The position numbers were made by a program, and so were the translations under genes. A DNA stretch of 64,000 nucleotides from Lachnoclostridium sp. GTDB taxonomy: Bacteria; Bacillota; Clostridia; Lachnospirales; Lachnospiraceae. Positions 1-8,807 of the stretch are shown piece by piece. The notes beneath the pieces are model-generated. The model did not search any database, was not told the DNA's origin, and saw only the letters and a program-made list of their open reading frames with translations. The stretch's first letter is position 1. Each line of letters begins with the position of its first letter. The DNA is taken from positions 186,001 to 250,000 of the forward strand of contig JAMPEB010000002.1 of NCBI GenBank assembly GCA_023665475.1. The letters run 5' to 3'.

Positions 1-2009
1 ACAAAAATTTCCGCCGTACATTGCGCATCATCTACCGCACGGTGGTGATTTTGCAAGGAAACTCCCATGGTTTTTGCCACTGCGTCCAAGGTATATTTTG
101 CCTGTCCCGGCAGCAGCACTCTTGCCAGGGCAACGGTGTCCATATAAGTAAATTCTCCTCTTGCATTCCTTGCCGTAAGCCCAAGTCTCCTGCAGTTTTC
201 CATGATAAAACTCATGTCAAAGCCTGCGTTGTGCGCCACCATAACACAATCTGCCGCAAACTCCAGAAACCGGGGCAGCACCTCCTCAATTTCAGGAGCA
301 TCGAGCACCATATTATCGCTGATACCCGTGAGTTTTTCTATCTCAAAAGGAATGGGTTCCTTCGGATTTACAAAAGCGGAAAATCTTTCTGTGATGACTC
401 CTCCTGAAACCTTGACAGCGCCTATTTCAATGATGCGGTTAGATATGGGGGAAAATCCCGTAGTCTCAATATCAAACACCACAAAATCATCGGAAATTTC
501 CTGCTGATGCCCATCAGCATGGCGATGGGCATTTGTTACAATGCCTTTCAAATCGTCTACCAGATAGGCTTCCACGCCATAGATAACCTTGAAAAAATCC
601 TGTTTATCCGGATTTTCCTCCCCTGCCTCTTTTCTTTTATTTTTTTCCTCTTTCCACAAATCTTCCCAAGCGTGATTGGCATCCGTAAACCCCTGCACCA
701 CGCCATGATCCGTAATGGCAATGGCACGATGCCCCCACTTGTAAGCTCTCTTTACAATATCCTTTGCCTCAGATACCCCGTCCATATCACTCATCTTTGT
801 ATGGCAGTGCAGCTCTACCCGTTTGTACAGAGCCGTATCCTTCCGGGGCACCGTAAAATCAGGTATCTTTTTGATACCCGTAACGGAACCGATGGTTAAT
901 TCATGGTCAAATTTGTCCACCATGCTGATGCCCTTCACCTTGACAAAAGCCCCGCTTTTCAGATCTTTTGTCAACTCCTGCACCTGTTCTGTCTTTAAAA
1001 ATAATTTTATGGTCATGGTATCGGTGAAATCCGTCAGATCAAAAATCAGAATCGTCCTCTCATTTTTAATATTCCGGGGCTCCGCGTTCAGAATCTTGCC
1101 CCGGATAACCACCTCCCCCATCTCTCCGATGATTTCTTCAATTTTTATAGCTTCCTCTTCAAAATCCCTGCCAAAGATCACATCGGGATTATCGGAGCGC
1201 TTTATACTTCCATAACCGTTCTTTTTAAACTCTCCTTTTTTGAATTTTCCTTCTTTCATTTCTTCCCTGCCGGACACCGCTTTCCCTACAACAATCGAAT
1301 TCCGACTATTGTTCTTTGTCTGCAGATTTCCCATATTTCGGGATTCAGCAATGTTGGGGGTATTTCCGTCATCCTGCCCGTTTTCCACCTCTTTTGGCGT
1401 GCTTTCACCGGTAAAAAGATTCTGAGGGTTCCTGCGGCGGCTGTTGATTTCTTCTATCCGCTGTCTGATTCTTAATTCATCCTCTGCGTCATGATCTTCC
1501 GGGACGGTTTCCCGGTAAACCACCTGTAATTCTGCCGTCAGCCCGCATCTCTCCACCAGAATTTTCTCCAAAATCCTGACAAGCTCCGCTTCCTTGCTCC
1601 GATTCATCACCGTATCCTGCAGGGACAATACCGCTTTTCCTTCTTCGGGACAGGTAATCTCGGCCCGGTGAAACGCATTATATACAACATGGCTGTACTC
1701 TTTTAACTCGGCTTCAATACTGTCGCTGTACAGCTCTAACAGTTTCTGTAGGTCATACTGAGCAGACAGTGAAAATTTTTCATAAATTTTTACTGTCAGA
1801 TTTACTTTAGGAAATAATTGCTTTTTGATTTCCTTTTCCGTCTTCCAGATATCTTCCTTGGCAATCAGTCTTGTACTGAATAAATACACCCTGAGAAAAT
1901 CCTTCTGCCTGTTGGAGGAAATTTTCTCCACTGTAGTCTGTTCCATCAAATCATGAAGACCGCTGTTTAATTGTAATGTCGGAAACACTTCCAAAAACGG
2001 TTTTCCCAT
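1..2009 (-). CDS. polC: DNA polymerase III PolC, N-terminal part (gene runs off the left edge)
   Basis: First 669 residues of the Gram-positive replicative polymerase, which carries its own 3'-5' proofreading exonuclease; the palm, fingers and C-terminus lie outside the window. Visible in order: an N-terminal domain (1-200), a charged linker, an OB-fold (about 285-395), the first half of the PHP domain with HCHTKMSD near 400 and ITDHG near 435, then the exonuclease inserted into PHP. The exonuclease shows FDIETTG (D513, E515), HNAGFD (H593, D598) and HHRAVDD (655-661), the full DEDDh set, so proofreading looks intact. ATG at 2009 is followed by MGKPFLEVFP. It starts 47 bases after the ispG stop and has no promoter of its own that I see, so it is probably co-transcribed with ispG, an arrangement common in Firmicutes. 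Confidence 0.97.
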   Translation of the reverse strand, partial: MGKPFLEVFPTLQLNSGLHDLMEQTTVEKISSNRQKDFLRVYLFSTRLIAKEDIWKTEKEIKKQLFPKVNLTVKIYEKFSLSAQYDLQKLLELYSDSIEAELKEYSHVVYNAFHRAEITCPEEGKAVLSLQDTVMNRSKEAELVRILEKILVERCGLTAELQVVYRETVPEDHDAEDELRIRQRIEEINSRRRNPQNLFTGESTPKEVENGQDDGNTPNIAESRNMGNLQTKNNSRNSIVVGKAVSGREEMKEGKFKKGEFKKNGYGSIKRSDNPDVIFGRDFEEEAIKIEEIIGEMGEVVIRGKILNAEPRNIKNERTILIFDLTDFTDTMTIKLFLKTEQVQELTKDLKSGAFVKVKGISMVDKFDHELTIGSVTGIKKIPDFTVPRKDTALYKRVELHCHTKMSDMDGVSEAKDIVKRAYKWGHRAIAITDHGVVQGFTDANHAWEDLWKEEKNKRKEAGEENPDKQDFFKVIYGVEAYLVDDLKGIVTNAHRHADGHQQEISDDFVVFDIETTGFSPISNRIIEIGAVKVSGGVITERFSAFVNPKEPIPFEIEKLTGISDNMVLDAPEIEEVLPRFLEFAADCVMVAHNAGFDMSFIMENCRRLGLTARNARGEFTYMDTVALARVLLPGQAKYTLDAVAKTMGVSLQNHHRAVDDAQCTAEIF

Positions 2010-2055
2010 GCCAATCCTCCATGACCCCGCCTTGCGGAATCACAAAATCCTAAAG

Positions 2056-3111
2056 TCAACAAATTGACTTCTGAAAATTATCTAATTCCTGCTTAAGAGC
2101 TGATAGCAGTTCATCCTCGGGCACTTTACGGATAATCTCTCCTTTTCTTATCAAAAGCCCTTCGCCAACGCCCCCTGCCACGCCTAAATCCGCTTCTTTT
2201 GCCTCTCCCGGACCGTTTACGGCGCAGCCCATCACAGCTACCTTGATATCTAAAGGATAATCTTCCACCAGCTTCTCCACCTTGGATGCCAGCCCTATCA
2301 GATCTATCTGCGTTCTTCCGCAGGTCGGGCAGGACACCACTTCAATGCCTCCCTTTCTAAGTCCCAATGTCCGCAAAATTAATTTTGCGGATTTTACCTC
2401 TTCCACAGGACTGCCTGTCAGCGAAACCCGGATGGTATCTCCTATTCCCTGATGCAAAATCAGCCCCAATCCAATGGCGGATTTAATATTTCCGCTCTGT
2501 ACCGTACCGGATTCCGTAATACCCACATGAAGCGGATATACCGTCTGTCCGGCTAACAGCTCGTGAGCTTTCACGCACATAAGTACATCAGAAGACTTAA
2601 TACTGATAACCAGATTATCATATCCCAGCTCTTCAATCATATGTACCTTATTCAGGGCGCTCTCAACAATGCCCTCTGCGGTAACTCCCCCATACTTTTC
2701 TATCAAAGGCTTTTCTAAAGAACCGCTGTTCACGCCCACCCTGATGGGAATCTTTCTTTCTTTCGCCACATCAACCACTGCTTTTACCTTATCGGCACTG
2801 CCGATATTGCCCGGATTGATGCGAATTTTATCCGCTCCGTTCTCCATTGCCGCAATAGCCATTTTATAATCAAAATGAATATCCGCCACCAGAGGAATAT
2901 GTATCTGCTTTTTAATCCCGGCAAGCGCTTTCGCCGCCTCAAAGGTAGGCACCGTACAGCGCACAATCTCGCAGCCTGCCTTTTCTAAGGCAAGAATCTG
3001 CTCCACGGTAGCTTTTACATCCTCTGTTTTTGTATTCGTCATAGACTGAATCAGAATGGGATTGCCCCCTCCGATTACCCTGTCGCCAATGGCAACCGTT
3101 TTTGTGTGCAT
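2056..3111 (-). CDS. ispG: 4-hydroxy-3-methylbut-2-en-1-yl diphosphate synthase (flavodoxin/ferredoxin)
   Basis: Converts methylerythritol cyclodiphosphate to HMBPP in the non-mevalonate (MEP) isoprenoid pathway, using a [4Fe-4S] cluster in the cytosol. The 351 residues match the short bacterial form: a TIM-barrel N-terminus (QSMTNTKTEDV, RINPGNIG near 100) and a C-terminal reductase-like domain with three cluster cysteines, C261 and C264 in CPTCGR and C296 in GCAVNGPGE, with the conserved glutamate E303 beside the last. Starts at ATG 3111 behind a TTGAAG/TATAAT promoter. In many Firmicutes dxr and rseP sit just upstream; here the upstream gene is a radical SAM protein instead, so the usual cluster is broken. 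polC follows downstream. Confidence 0.97.
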   Translation of the reverse strand: MHTKTVAIGDRVIGGGNPILIQSMTNTKTEDVKATVEQILALEKAGCEIVRCTVPTFEAAKALAGIKKQIHIPLVADIHFDYKMAIAAMENGADKIRINPGNIGSADKVKAVVDVAKERKIPIRVGVNSGSLEKPLIEKYGGVTAEGIVESALNKVHMIEELGYDNLVISIKSSDVLMCVKAHELLAGQTVYPLHVGITESGTVQSGNIKSAIGLGLILHQGIGDTIRVSLTGSPVEEVKSAKLILRTLGLRKGGIEVVSCPTCGRTQIDLIGLASKVEKLVEDYPLDIKVAVMGCAVNGPGEAKEADLGVAGGVGEGLLIRKGEIIRKVPEDELLSALKQELDNFQKSIC

Positions 3112-3163
3112 AAATAACCCGCCTTTCTCTCCTGCCGTCCGTTACTCTGTCATACCTCTATTC

Positions 3164-3191
3164 ATTATACCTCTTTCACAAAAATCTTCAA
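3164..3191 (-). promoter_or_regulatory. Sigma-A type promoter of ispG(-polC)
   Basis: On the minus strand, TTGAAG (3186-3191), a 16-base spacer, then a perfect TATAAT (3164-3169), about 50 bases ahead of the ispG start. It is the only strong match in this 122-base gap. Assignment is by consensus only. Confidence 0.6.
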
Positions 3192-3233
3192 GTCACAGGT
3201 TCGCGCTCTCTGACTTTTGAACTCTTTCTTTTC

Positions 3234-4952
3234 TTATTTTCTTTCATCCGGCCGCACAGGAGATATCGGCACGGCACAAACCATGCAATTATTGGTCAGG
3301 GCATCACGCCTTTCATAACAAAAAAGCACTGCCCGAGGCTTTTCAAAGATATGCTCAAACACTTCAACATGCAAAATCTTAGTCAACTCCCTGTAATTAC
3401 AATCCGATAATTCCGGGAACAATTCATGTGTCCGGGATTCCCCATGTAAAATATCATGTACGGCTTCTTTCCAACGCTCCCCGGAATCCGCAAAAGACGG
3501 GCGGTTCTTCATATGCTCCCGCAAATATAAATCATAAATGAGATATTCCTTCCATTCCGCTTTCCGCTTGTCCGCCGCGGAGCCTGCAGACAATATATGC
3601 TCCCCAAATTCCAGCAAAATTTCATATTTTCTTATCCTTGAGGATTGGGGACCGAACAAACCATGCTCTTCATACCAAGCCGCCAGAGCATCATACATAT
3701 CATAAGGCGTCTCAAAATACCGGCTCAGGAATTCCAGCGCATGCACAAACTGATTGCTGTTATAATAAATTTCCAACACTTCCTCCACTTGTTTTAAATG
3801 ACAAATATCCCCATAAGAAAGCCATTTTGTGGAAAGAACTTCATAGGGCGGCGCATCGGTATATAGCAGTTCATACTTTGAAGCATACCTCTCCATATCA
3901 GAACCTTTTAACACCTTTAGAAAACCCAATTGTAACTGTTTGGGGCGCAGACCGTAAACCTCATTAAAAGAATTTTGAAAAGTGCCCAAATCTTCAAAAG
4001 GCAGTCCGGCAATTAAATCCAAATGGATATGAATATTATTCCATGATGAAATCCGCCTCACCGCCTCCGCGACTTTCGCGAAATCCATTTTCCGGTGAAT
4101 TTCCGCAATGGTATTCTCGCAGGTTGACTGTACGCCGATTTCCAATTGTACCGCTCCCGGACGCATACACTCAAGCACCGCAAAATAATCCTCATCCAAA
4201 ATATCCGCGGCCATCTCAAAATGAAAATTCGTAATTCCGTTATCATTTGCCAGAATATACTTCAAAATAGGCAGGGCATGTTCCTTTTTGCAGTTAAAAG
4301 TACGATCCACAAACTTTATCTGCGCTGTCTTTCTCTCCAAAAAGAAATCCAATTCCCGACATACCCTTTCTACGGAACGGAAATCCAGATTTTTTTCAAT
4401 GGAAGAAAGACAATAACTGCAGGAAAACGGACAGCCTCTGCTGCTTTCATAATAAATGATCCTGTGTGCAAAATCCGTCATGCCCTTATACCAAAAAGGG
4501 ATCTCGTCCAGAGATAAATACGGCGTATTACTCCCGTCAAGGACATCCGGCAGACTGTGTGAAAAACCGTTTGCATATGCCGAAACCAAATGCGAAAAAG
4601 CACCTTCCCCGGCCCCTTTCATAACTCCCCGGAGCTTCCATTTCTCTATGGATTCCGATGCATGATACGAAACCTCCGGTCCTCCCGCCCAAATATCCGC
4701 ATCAGGCAGGACTTTATGCAAATCGGGAATGATGTCATCCAGAATCCGGCAATTCCAGATATAACAGGAAAAAGCAATCACATCGGGGTGTTTTTGATAT
4801 ATTTCACTCAAAATAAAGGACTGCTGCTGATTAACGGTAAATTCCGCAATTTCGACATATCGTTCATACTCCCCCGTACAGGATTTCAGGGAATATACGG
4901 CAGGGTTAGAGTGTATGTATTTTGCATTTATCGCTACAAGTAAAATTTTCAT
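3234..4952 (-). CDS. B12-binding domain radical SAM protein (DUF4080-type)
   Basis: A 572-residue member of the cobalamin-binding radical SAM group. An N-terminal Rossmann-like B12-binding domain (about 1-140, with GGPEVSYH near 91) precedes a radical SAM barrel whose cluster motif is CPFSCSYC (C174, C178, C181). The C-terminal third (about 390-560) resembles the DUF4080 region found in these proteins; I recall that name from family knowledge and could not check it. The substrate is unknown: relatives methylate or rearrange carbon centres, but nothing here fixes the reaction. ATG 4952 follows AAGGAAAG, and the gene has its own promoter at 5013-5041. It stands between dprA and ispG, probably as a single-gene unit. 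Confidence 0.88.
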   Translation of the reverse strand: MKILLVAINAKYIHSNPAVYSLKSCTGEYERYVEIAEFTVNQQQSFILSEIYQKHPDVIAFSCYIWNCRILDDIIPDLHKVLPDADIWAGGPEVSYHASESIEKWKLRGVMKGAGEGAFSHLVSAYANGFSHSLPDVLDGSNTPYLSLDEIPFWYKGMTDFAHRIIYYESSRGCPFSCSYCLSSIEKNLDFRSVERVCRELDFFLERKTAQIKFVDRTFNCKKEHALPILKYILANDNGITNFHFEMAADILDEDYFAVLECMRPGAVQLEIGVQSTCENTIAEIHRKMDFAKVAEAVRRISSWNNIHIHLDLIAGLPFEDLGTFQNSFNEVYGLRPKQLQLGFLKVLKGSDMERYASKYELLYTDAPPYEVLSTKWLSYGDICHLKQVEEVLEIYYNSNQFVHALEFLSRYFETPYDMYDALAAWYEEHGLFGPQSSRIRKYEILLEFGEHILSAGSAADKRKAEWKEYLIYDLYLREHMKNRPSFADSGERWKEAVHDILHGESRTHELFPELSDCNYRELTKILHVEVFEHIFEKPRAVLFCYERRDALTNNCMVCAVPISPVRPDERK

Positions 4953-5012
4953 CCGTTCACTTTCCTTCTTTTCAAAAAAAGCTTGCAGAATTTAGGACTT
5001 TATTTTCTTTAT

Positions 5013-5041
5013 ATTATAAACTGTAGCGGTAGTCATGGCAA
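5013..5041 (-). promoter_or_regulatory. Sigma-A type promoter of the radical SAM gene
   Basis: Minus strand TTGCCA (5036-5041), exactly 17 bases, TATAAT (5013-5018), about 60 bases before the ATG at 4952. Near-consensus and well spaced, so the radical SAM gene is probably transcribed separately from dprA. Confidence 0.7.
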
Positions 5042-5064
5042 GTGCTAGGCACATTATTTATGCT

Positions 5065-6249
5065 TTAACCCTTCAGACAAAAATACCCGGGAGTCACCTG
5101 TACCGCTGCATCTTTAAGACATAGTAACATCAGTGATGTGCTCAAAATCTGTATATCGTAAACTCCCGGCAGACGACTTGCAATTTCTTCCATGGACTGA
5201 GGATAAAAATCCAATGCATCGTACACTTTTTTCAATTCCGGTTCCAATCCGCCGCCGTCCTTTTCTTTCTTTAATTTTGACTTATCCCCATATTCACTTC
5301 CCTCCTCTTTTTTCGCAAATTTTGTTGTCTGCACCAAATTCCCCGCTCTGGTTTGCGGTTGTTTTCGCATCTGGCTCTCCTGCAATTCTCTCAAAAATTC
5401 CTCCGGTGACAAAAACACCTCCGCCCCCTGCTTCAACAGACTGTTACAGCCGTCACTGAGCCTGTCCGTAACACGCCCCGGCACCACATAAACATCCCTT
5501 CCCTGTTCCAGCGCCATATCCACTGTAATCAAGGTTCCGCTTTTCCGCCTTGCTTCAATTACAATAACCGCATCCGCCAGGCCGCTGACAATACGGTTTC
5601 TCGGCGGAAAATTCCGAGGACCGGGCAGACTCCCCGGAGGATATGCGGAAAGAATTCCACCCCGTTTCAATAATTGGTCATACAGCTTTTGATTCTGCGC
5701 CGGATAACAAATATCGACACCGCATCCAAGCACGCCAAAAGAAGTCCCTCCCGCATCAATTGCCGCTTCCTGACTGATACCGTCAATTCCTCTTGCCATT
5801 CCGCTAATCACCTGAACGCCATGACTTCCCAGATATCTGCCAAGTTCAGCCGCTACATATTTTCCATACTCCGAACATTCCCTTGCCCCTATCATTGCCA
5901 CGGTTATCTGTTCTTCCTTTGGGAGACTTCCTTTAAAAAACAGCCCATAAGGCGCATCCGGAATATTTTGTAGTCTTCTGGGATAATTTACATCCTCCCG
6001 CGTCAAAAATCCGATTTCTCTATGTTTTAACGCTTCATACGCTCTCCGAATTTCTTCCTCGCTGTCTTTTTTCCGGCTTTCCCTGAAGCTCTCCATCTGC
6101 CTTTTTGTAAGAACCTGCTCCAACTCTTTCTCCGACGCTTTAAAAATCTCCTGTGAAGTCTGATATTTCCTCAAAAGTTTTTCTATTGTTCTGTTTCCTA
6201 TTCCGGGCAGGCTGCACAGCCAATAAGTATAACATTTTCTATCATTCAT
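5065..6249 (-). CDS. dprA: DNA-processing protein DprA (Smf)
   Basis: Loads RecA onto incoming single-stranded DNA during natural transformation and is widely kept even where competence is unproven. An N-terminal helix-hairpin-helix-like region (LCSLPGIGNRTIEKLL) leads into the Rossmann-fold DprA domain with the conserved SGMARGIDGISQEAA and GCGVDICYP stretches, then GNFPPRNRIVSGL-type residues, a charged linker, and a C-terminal winged-helix-like segment (last 60 residues). I chose ATG 6249 because GGAG sits five bases before it; an in-frame TTG at 6270 has no ribosome site. This gives 394 residues. It follows yifB by 69 bases, the usual competence-gene pairing, so the two are likely one operon. 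Confidence 0.95.
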   Translation of the reverse strand: MNDRKCYTYWLCSLPGIGNRTIEKLLRKYQTSQEIFKASEKELEQVLTKRQMESFRESRKKDSEEEIRRAYEALKHREIGFLTREDVNYPRRLQNIPDAPYGLFFKGSLPKEEQITVAMIGARECSEYGKYVAAELGRYLGSHGVQVISGMARGIDGISQEAAIDAGGTSFGVLGCGVDICYPAQNQKLYDQLLKRGGILSAYPPGSLPGPRNFPPRNRIVSGLADAVIVIEARRKSGTLITVDMALEQGRDVYVVPGRVTDRLSDGCNSLLKQGAEVFLSPEEFLRELQESQMRKQPQTRAGNLVQTTKFAKKEEGSEYGDKSKLKKEKDGGGLEPELKKVYDALDFYPQSMEEIASRLPGVYDIQILSTSLMLLCLKDAAVQVTPGYFCLKG

Positions 6250-6294
6250 CTTTTCTCCGTTTCCGCGCAAAGCGCTTTTTCACTCCTTCAAGCA

Positions 6295-6310
6295 TGCCGC
6301 TTTAGCGGCA
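6295..6310. repeat. Short hairpin between yifB and dprA
   Basis: TGCCGC, loop TTTA, GCGGCA: a perfect 6-base stem just after the yifB stop, with no T-run on either side, so it is not a classic terminator. It resembles the other TGCC...GGCA hairpins in gaps of this window. Confidence 0.5.
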
Positions 6311-6318
6311 CAAACAAT

Positions 6319-7872
6319 CTACAGCCAATAATCCGCTGCCGGTCTTAAATATGCAGCCTCCAAAAGATGCTTTTCCGCAATTTCCTTTTCTCCTTCCAAA
6401 TCTGCTGCGGTTCGTGCCACCTTCAAGATACGATGATAAGTTCTGGCGCTTAAGTCAAGCTTTTGGTAGATATGCTCCATACATTTCTGCTCCTCTTTTC
6501 CAAGATGGCAAAACTCCTCTATATCTACAGATTTCATGTCCGAATTAAAACGATATCCCGTTCCCTTAAACCGCTGTTCCTGTATTTTTCTTGCCTTCAA
6601 AATCCTGCTTCTGATAGCATGGCTGCTCTCGCTTTTTTGCCCTGTATACAAGGAAGCCACTTTTACAGGCTGCAATTCCACACACACATCAATCCGCTCC
6701 AACAAAGGACCCGAAACCTTTCCCATATAGCGCTTTACTTGATTCTGCGTACAGTGACAGCGGTTTTTATCGGGATAATAACCGCAGGGACAGGGATTCA
6801 TGGCACAGACCAGCATAAAATCCGCGGGATAAACAACATTTCCTCCTATCCGGACCACCTGTACCTGTCTCTCCTCCATAGGCTGCCTCAGACTGTCCAA
6901 TACGCTTCTTGGAAACTCCGGAAGCTCATCCAGAAACAGCACGCCTCTGTGTGCCAGAGAGATCACTCCCGGTCTGGGTACACTGCTCCCCCCGGTAAGG
7001 GCAGCCTGCGAAACGGTATGATGAGGACTCTGAAAAGGTCTCTTCATGATCAGCCCCTGCCCGTTGGGAATCAACCCTGCCACACTTACCACGGATGTAA
7101 TCTCCAAGCTTTCCTCCATGGTAAGGGGCGGCAGAATACCCGGAATACACTTGGCAATCATGGATTTTCCCGTTCCCGGAGGTCCCGTCATGAGAAAATT
7201 GTGAAATCCTGCCGCTGCTATCTCAGCCGCCCTCCGCGCCGGTTCCTGTCCCGCAACCTGTGAAAAATCCGCCTCCGTCTCAGCCTGTTCTCCTTGCATT
7301 TCCAAAAGCTTTTGCATATCCATATGTACAATTTCCGGCACAGGGCTGCATTCTCCTGCCGCCCGCTTTTTCAGATATTCCAAAACTTCACTGATATGCT
7401 CTGCCCCTCTGACCGTAAGCCCCGGTATCACAGCTCCTTCCGCCGCATTTTCTTTGGGTACGATACATTCTTTGAGCCCGCATTCCAGCGCATGCCGTAC
7501 AATGGGCAGCACGCCCCTTACTTTCTTTATCTCTCCGTTTAAGCCCAGCTCTCCCAAGAACAGAACATCCCTTGCGGCCGCCTCCGGGAAAAAACCCATC
7601 GACTGTAATATTCCCACTGCAATGGGCAGATCAAACGCCGTTCCCTCCTTTTTACGGTCCGCCGGGGATAAATTGACCGTAATATGGGCAGTAGGTATGG
7701 AAAGTCCCGTATTCTTCAGGGCAACACAAACTCTTTCCCTTGACTCCCGCACTTCTCCGCTTAAAGACCCTACCATGTTAAAGGTCGGCAGCCCTGACGC
7801 AATATCTACCTCCACTTCCACCATATAAGCCTGAATGCCTAAAATAGCTCCTGATTTAATTTCACTGTACAT
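6319..7872 (-). CDS. comM: YifB/ComM family Mg-chelatase-like AAA+ ATPase
   Basis: ComM homologues are hexameric helicases that promote branch migration of donor DNA during transformation; YifB is the common name in non-competent species. The 517-residue product has a Lon-protease-like N-terminal domain (about 1-170), the AAA+ core with Walker A GPPGTGKS (230-237) and Walker B VLFLDE (311-316), and the C-terminal Mg-chelatase region. CxC-type cysteines (NPCPCGYYPDKNRCHC, about residues 360-378) are typical of the family. Start ATG 7872 is preceded by AGGAG at seven bases and gives MYSEIKSGAILGI, the canonical N-terminus; an upstream in-frame start at 7926 has no ribosome site. First gene of the yifB-dprA pair. 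Confidence 0.95.
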   Translation of the reverse strand: MYSEIKSGAILGIQAYMVEVEVDIASGLPTFNMVGSLSGEVRESRERVCVALKNTGLSIPTAHITVNLSPADRKKEGTAFDLPIAVGILQSMGFFPEAAARDVLFLGELGLNGEIKKVRGVLPIVRHALECGLKECIVPKENAAEGAVIPGLTVRGAEHISEVLEYLKKRAAGECSPVPEIVHMDMQKLLEMQGEQAETEADFSQVAGQEPARRAAEIAAAGFHNFLMTGPPGTGKSMIAKCIPGILPPLTMEESLEITSVVSVAGLIPNGQGLIMKRPFQSPHHTVSQAALTGGSSVPRPGVISLAHRGVLFLDELPEFPRSVLDSLRQPMEERQVQVVRIGGNVVYPADFMLVCAMNPCPCGYYPDKNRCHCTQNQVKRYMGKVSGPLLERIDVCVELQPVKVASLYTGQKSESSHAIRSRILKARKIQEQRFKGTGYRFNSDMKSVDIEEFCHLGKEEQKCMEHIYQKLDLSARTYHRILKVARTAADLEGEKEIAEKHLLEAAYLRPAADYWL

Positions 7873-7988
7873 GCCTTTTCTCCTTCTCATTGCTGATTTT
7901 TGTGGGTAATTCCCGGTTTTATTCAAGAAAATGATTGTTTGATAATTTGTTGGTGTTTTATCAGATATTAATGACTGATCAGACCTTC

Positions 7989-8017
7989 ATTATTTAGAAA
8001 ATACATGAATAATTCAA
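7989..8017 (-). promoter_or_regulatory. Possible promoter of yifB-dprA
   Basis: Minus strand TTGAAT (8012-8017), 17-base spacer, AATAAT (7989-7994). It lies after the 8048-8078 terminator and about 115 bases before the chosen yifB start, the position expected for a new transcription unit. Each box has one or two mismatches, so this is tentative. Confidence 0.4.
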
Positions 8018-8047
8018 AGAATTTTGATTGTTTTCCTCTTCATTATC

Positions 8048-8078
8048 GGTAAAAATCGTCGCTCGGCAGCGACGATTT
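8048..8078 (-). terminator. Rho-independent terminator after secG-rnr-smpB
   Basis: AAATCGTCGCT (8053-8063), loop CGGC, AGCGACGATTT (8068-8078): an 11-base perfect stem. In minus sense the stem is followed by a run of Ts (8051-8055 on the plus strand are A). Nearest upstream gene in that direction is smpB, so this is its likely 3' end. Confidence 0.75.
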
Positions 8079-8112
8079 GAATGAGTTTATACTGTCGCAA
8101 TTTCCTATTGGG

Positions 8113-8140
8113 TAAAATATACAGGCGAACGCCTATTTTA
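8113..8140. terminator. AT-flanked hairpin, possible bidirectional terminator
   Basis: AGGCG, loop AA, CGCCT (8123-8134), flanked by TAAAAT (8113-8118) and ATTTTA (8135-8140), with a four-base bulge on the left arm. The short GC stem with AT arms would work in either direction. A second stop signal in the same gap as 8048-8078. Confidence 0.4.
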
Positions 8141-8274
8141 TGATCATAAGATTTCAGATAAATTTATTGTATGGTATTGCCCCGGTTCTGTCAAGTATCA
8201 AATTCCCCTCTTTACCGGTATGTTGCACATTCCACCGCAGACACGCTCTCGCTTTGGCTGCTTGTGGAACATGC

Positions 8275-8336
8275 AATGCTTATGCAATAAGCATTTGCCC
8301 CAACTCGTTTTATGAAAGCTTGAGTTTCGCAAATGC
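8275..8336 (-). repeat. Two overlapping, mutually exclusive hairpins after smpB
   Basis: Hairpin one: AATGCTTAT (8275-8283), loop GCA, ATAAGCATT (8287-8295). Hairpin two: GCATTTGC (8291-8298) with GCAAATGC (8329-8336), plus an inner AACTC/GAGTT pair. The two share bases 8291-8295, so only one can form at a time. Hairpin two abuts the smpB stop codon. Confidence 0.5.
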
Positions 8337-8807
8337 CTATAAATTCTTTACTTTAAACTCCTTCTCCGCCTCCCTGCGCTGATCTCTTCTGGCAATATCG
8401 GCTCTCTTGTCATATAATTTTTTACCTCTGGCAAGCCCCACCTGAACCTTCGCCCTTCCGTCCTTGAAGTATACCAACAGGGGCACCAATGTGTATCCCT
8501 TCTCCTTAATTTTGCCGGCAAGCTTGTTGATTTCATATTTATGCATCAAAAGCTTTTTAATCCGCAAGGGGTCTTTATTAAAAAGGTTGCCTTTTTCATA
8601 AGGGCTTATGTGCATTCCATAGACAAACACTTCCCCGTTTTCAATGCGGATAAACGCTTCCTTAATACTGCATTTTCCCATACGCATGGACTTGACCTCT
8701 GTTCCGTGGAGAGCGATTCCCGCTTCATAGGTTTCATCTATAAAGTAATCATGGTATGCTTTTTTATTGTTGGCAACTAATCTTTGCGCTTCCTTTTCTT
8801 TCGCCAT
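8337..8807 (-). CDS. smpB: SsrA-binding protein SmpB
   Basis: Binds tmRNA and delivers it to stalled ribosomes for trans-translation. The 156 residues cover the full OB-fold ([42 protein letters not shown]) and the basic C-terminal tail ending in [14 protein letters not shown] that enters the mRNA channel. ATG 8807 gives [11 protein letters not shown], the usual N-terminus, and lies inside the last 31 bases of rnr in another frame, so translation is probably coupled. Pairing with rnr makes sense: RNase R degrades the faulty messages released by tmRNA. The tmRNA gene itself, often adjacent, is not in this window. Confidence 0.97.
   Translation of the reverse strand: MAKEKEAQRLVANNKKAYHDYFIDETYEAGIALHGTEVKSMRMGKCSIKEAFIRIENGEVFVYGMHISPYEKGNLFNKDPLRIKKLLMHKYEINKLAGKIKEKGYTLVPLLVYFKDGRAKVQVGLARGKKLYDKRADIARRDQRREAEKEFKVKNL

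Larger units (their letters stand above)
7873..8336. other. Gene-free 464-base interval between smpB and yifB
   Basis: No reading frame here looks coding and I see no tRNA or tmRNA. Reading leftward (minus sense) it holds, after the smpB stop: two overlapping hairpins (8275-8295 and 8291-8336), an AT-flanked hairpin at 8113-8140, a strong terminator at 8048-8078, a possible yifB promoter at 7989-8017, and the yifB ribosome site. The 8141-8274 part shows nothing I can name. Confidence 0.6.

Noticed and set aside
6463..7263. A 266-codon plus-strand frame opposite yifB
   Set aside because: yifB has complete Walker A and B motifs on the other strand; the plus frame is not protein-like.
7873..8336. 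A tmRNA (ssrA) gene next to smpB
   Set aside because: Neither the conserved 5' start nor a TPsiC/CCA-type 3' end of tmRNA could be found on either strand.
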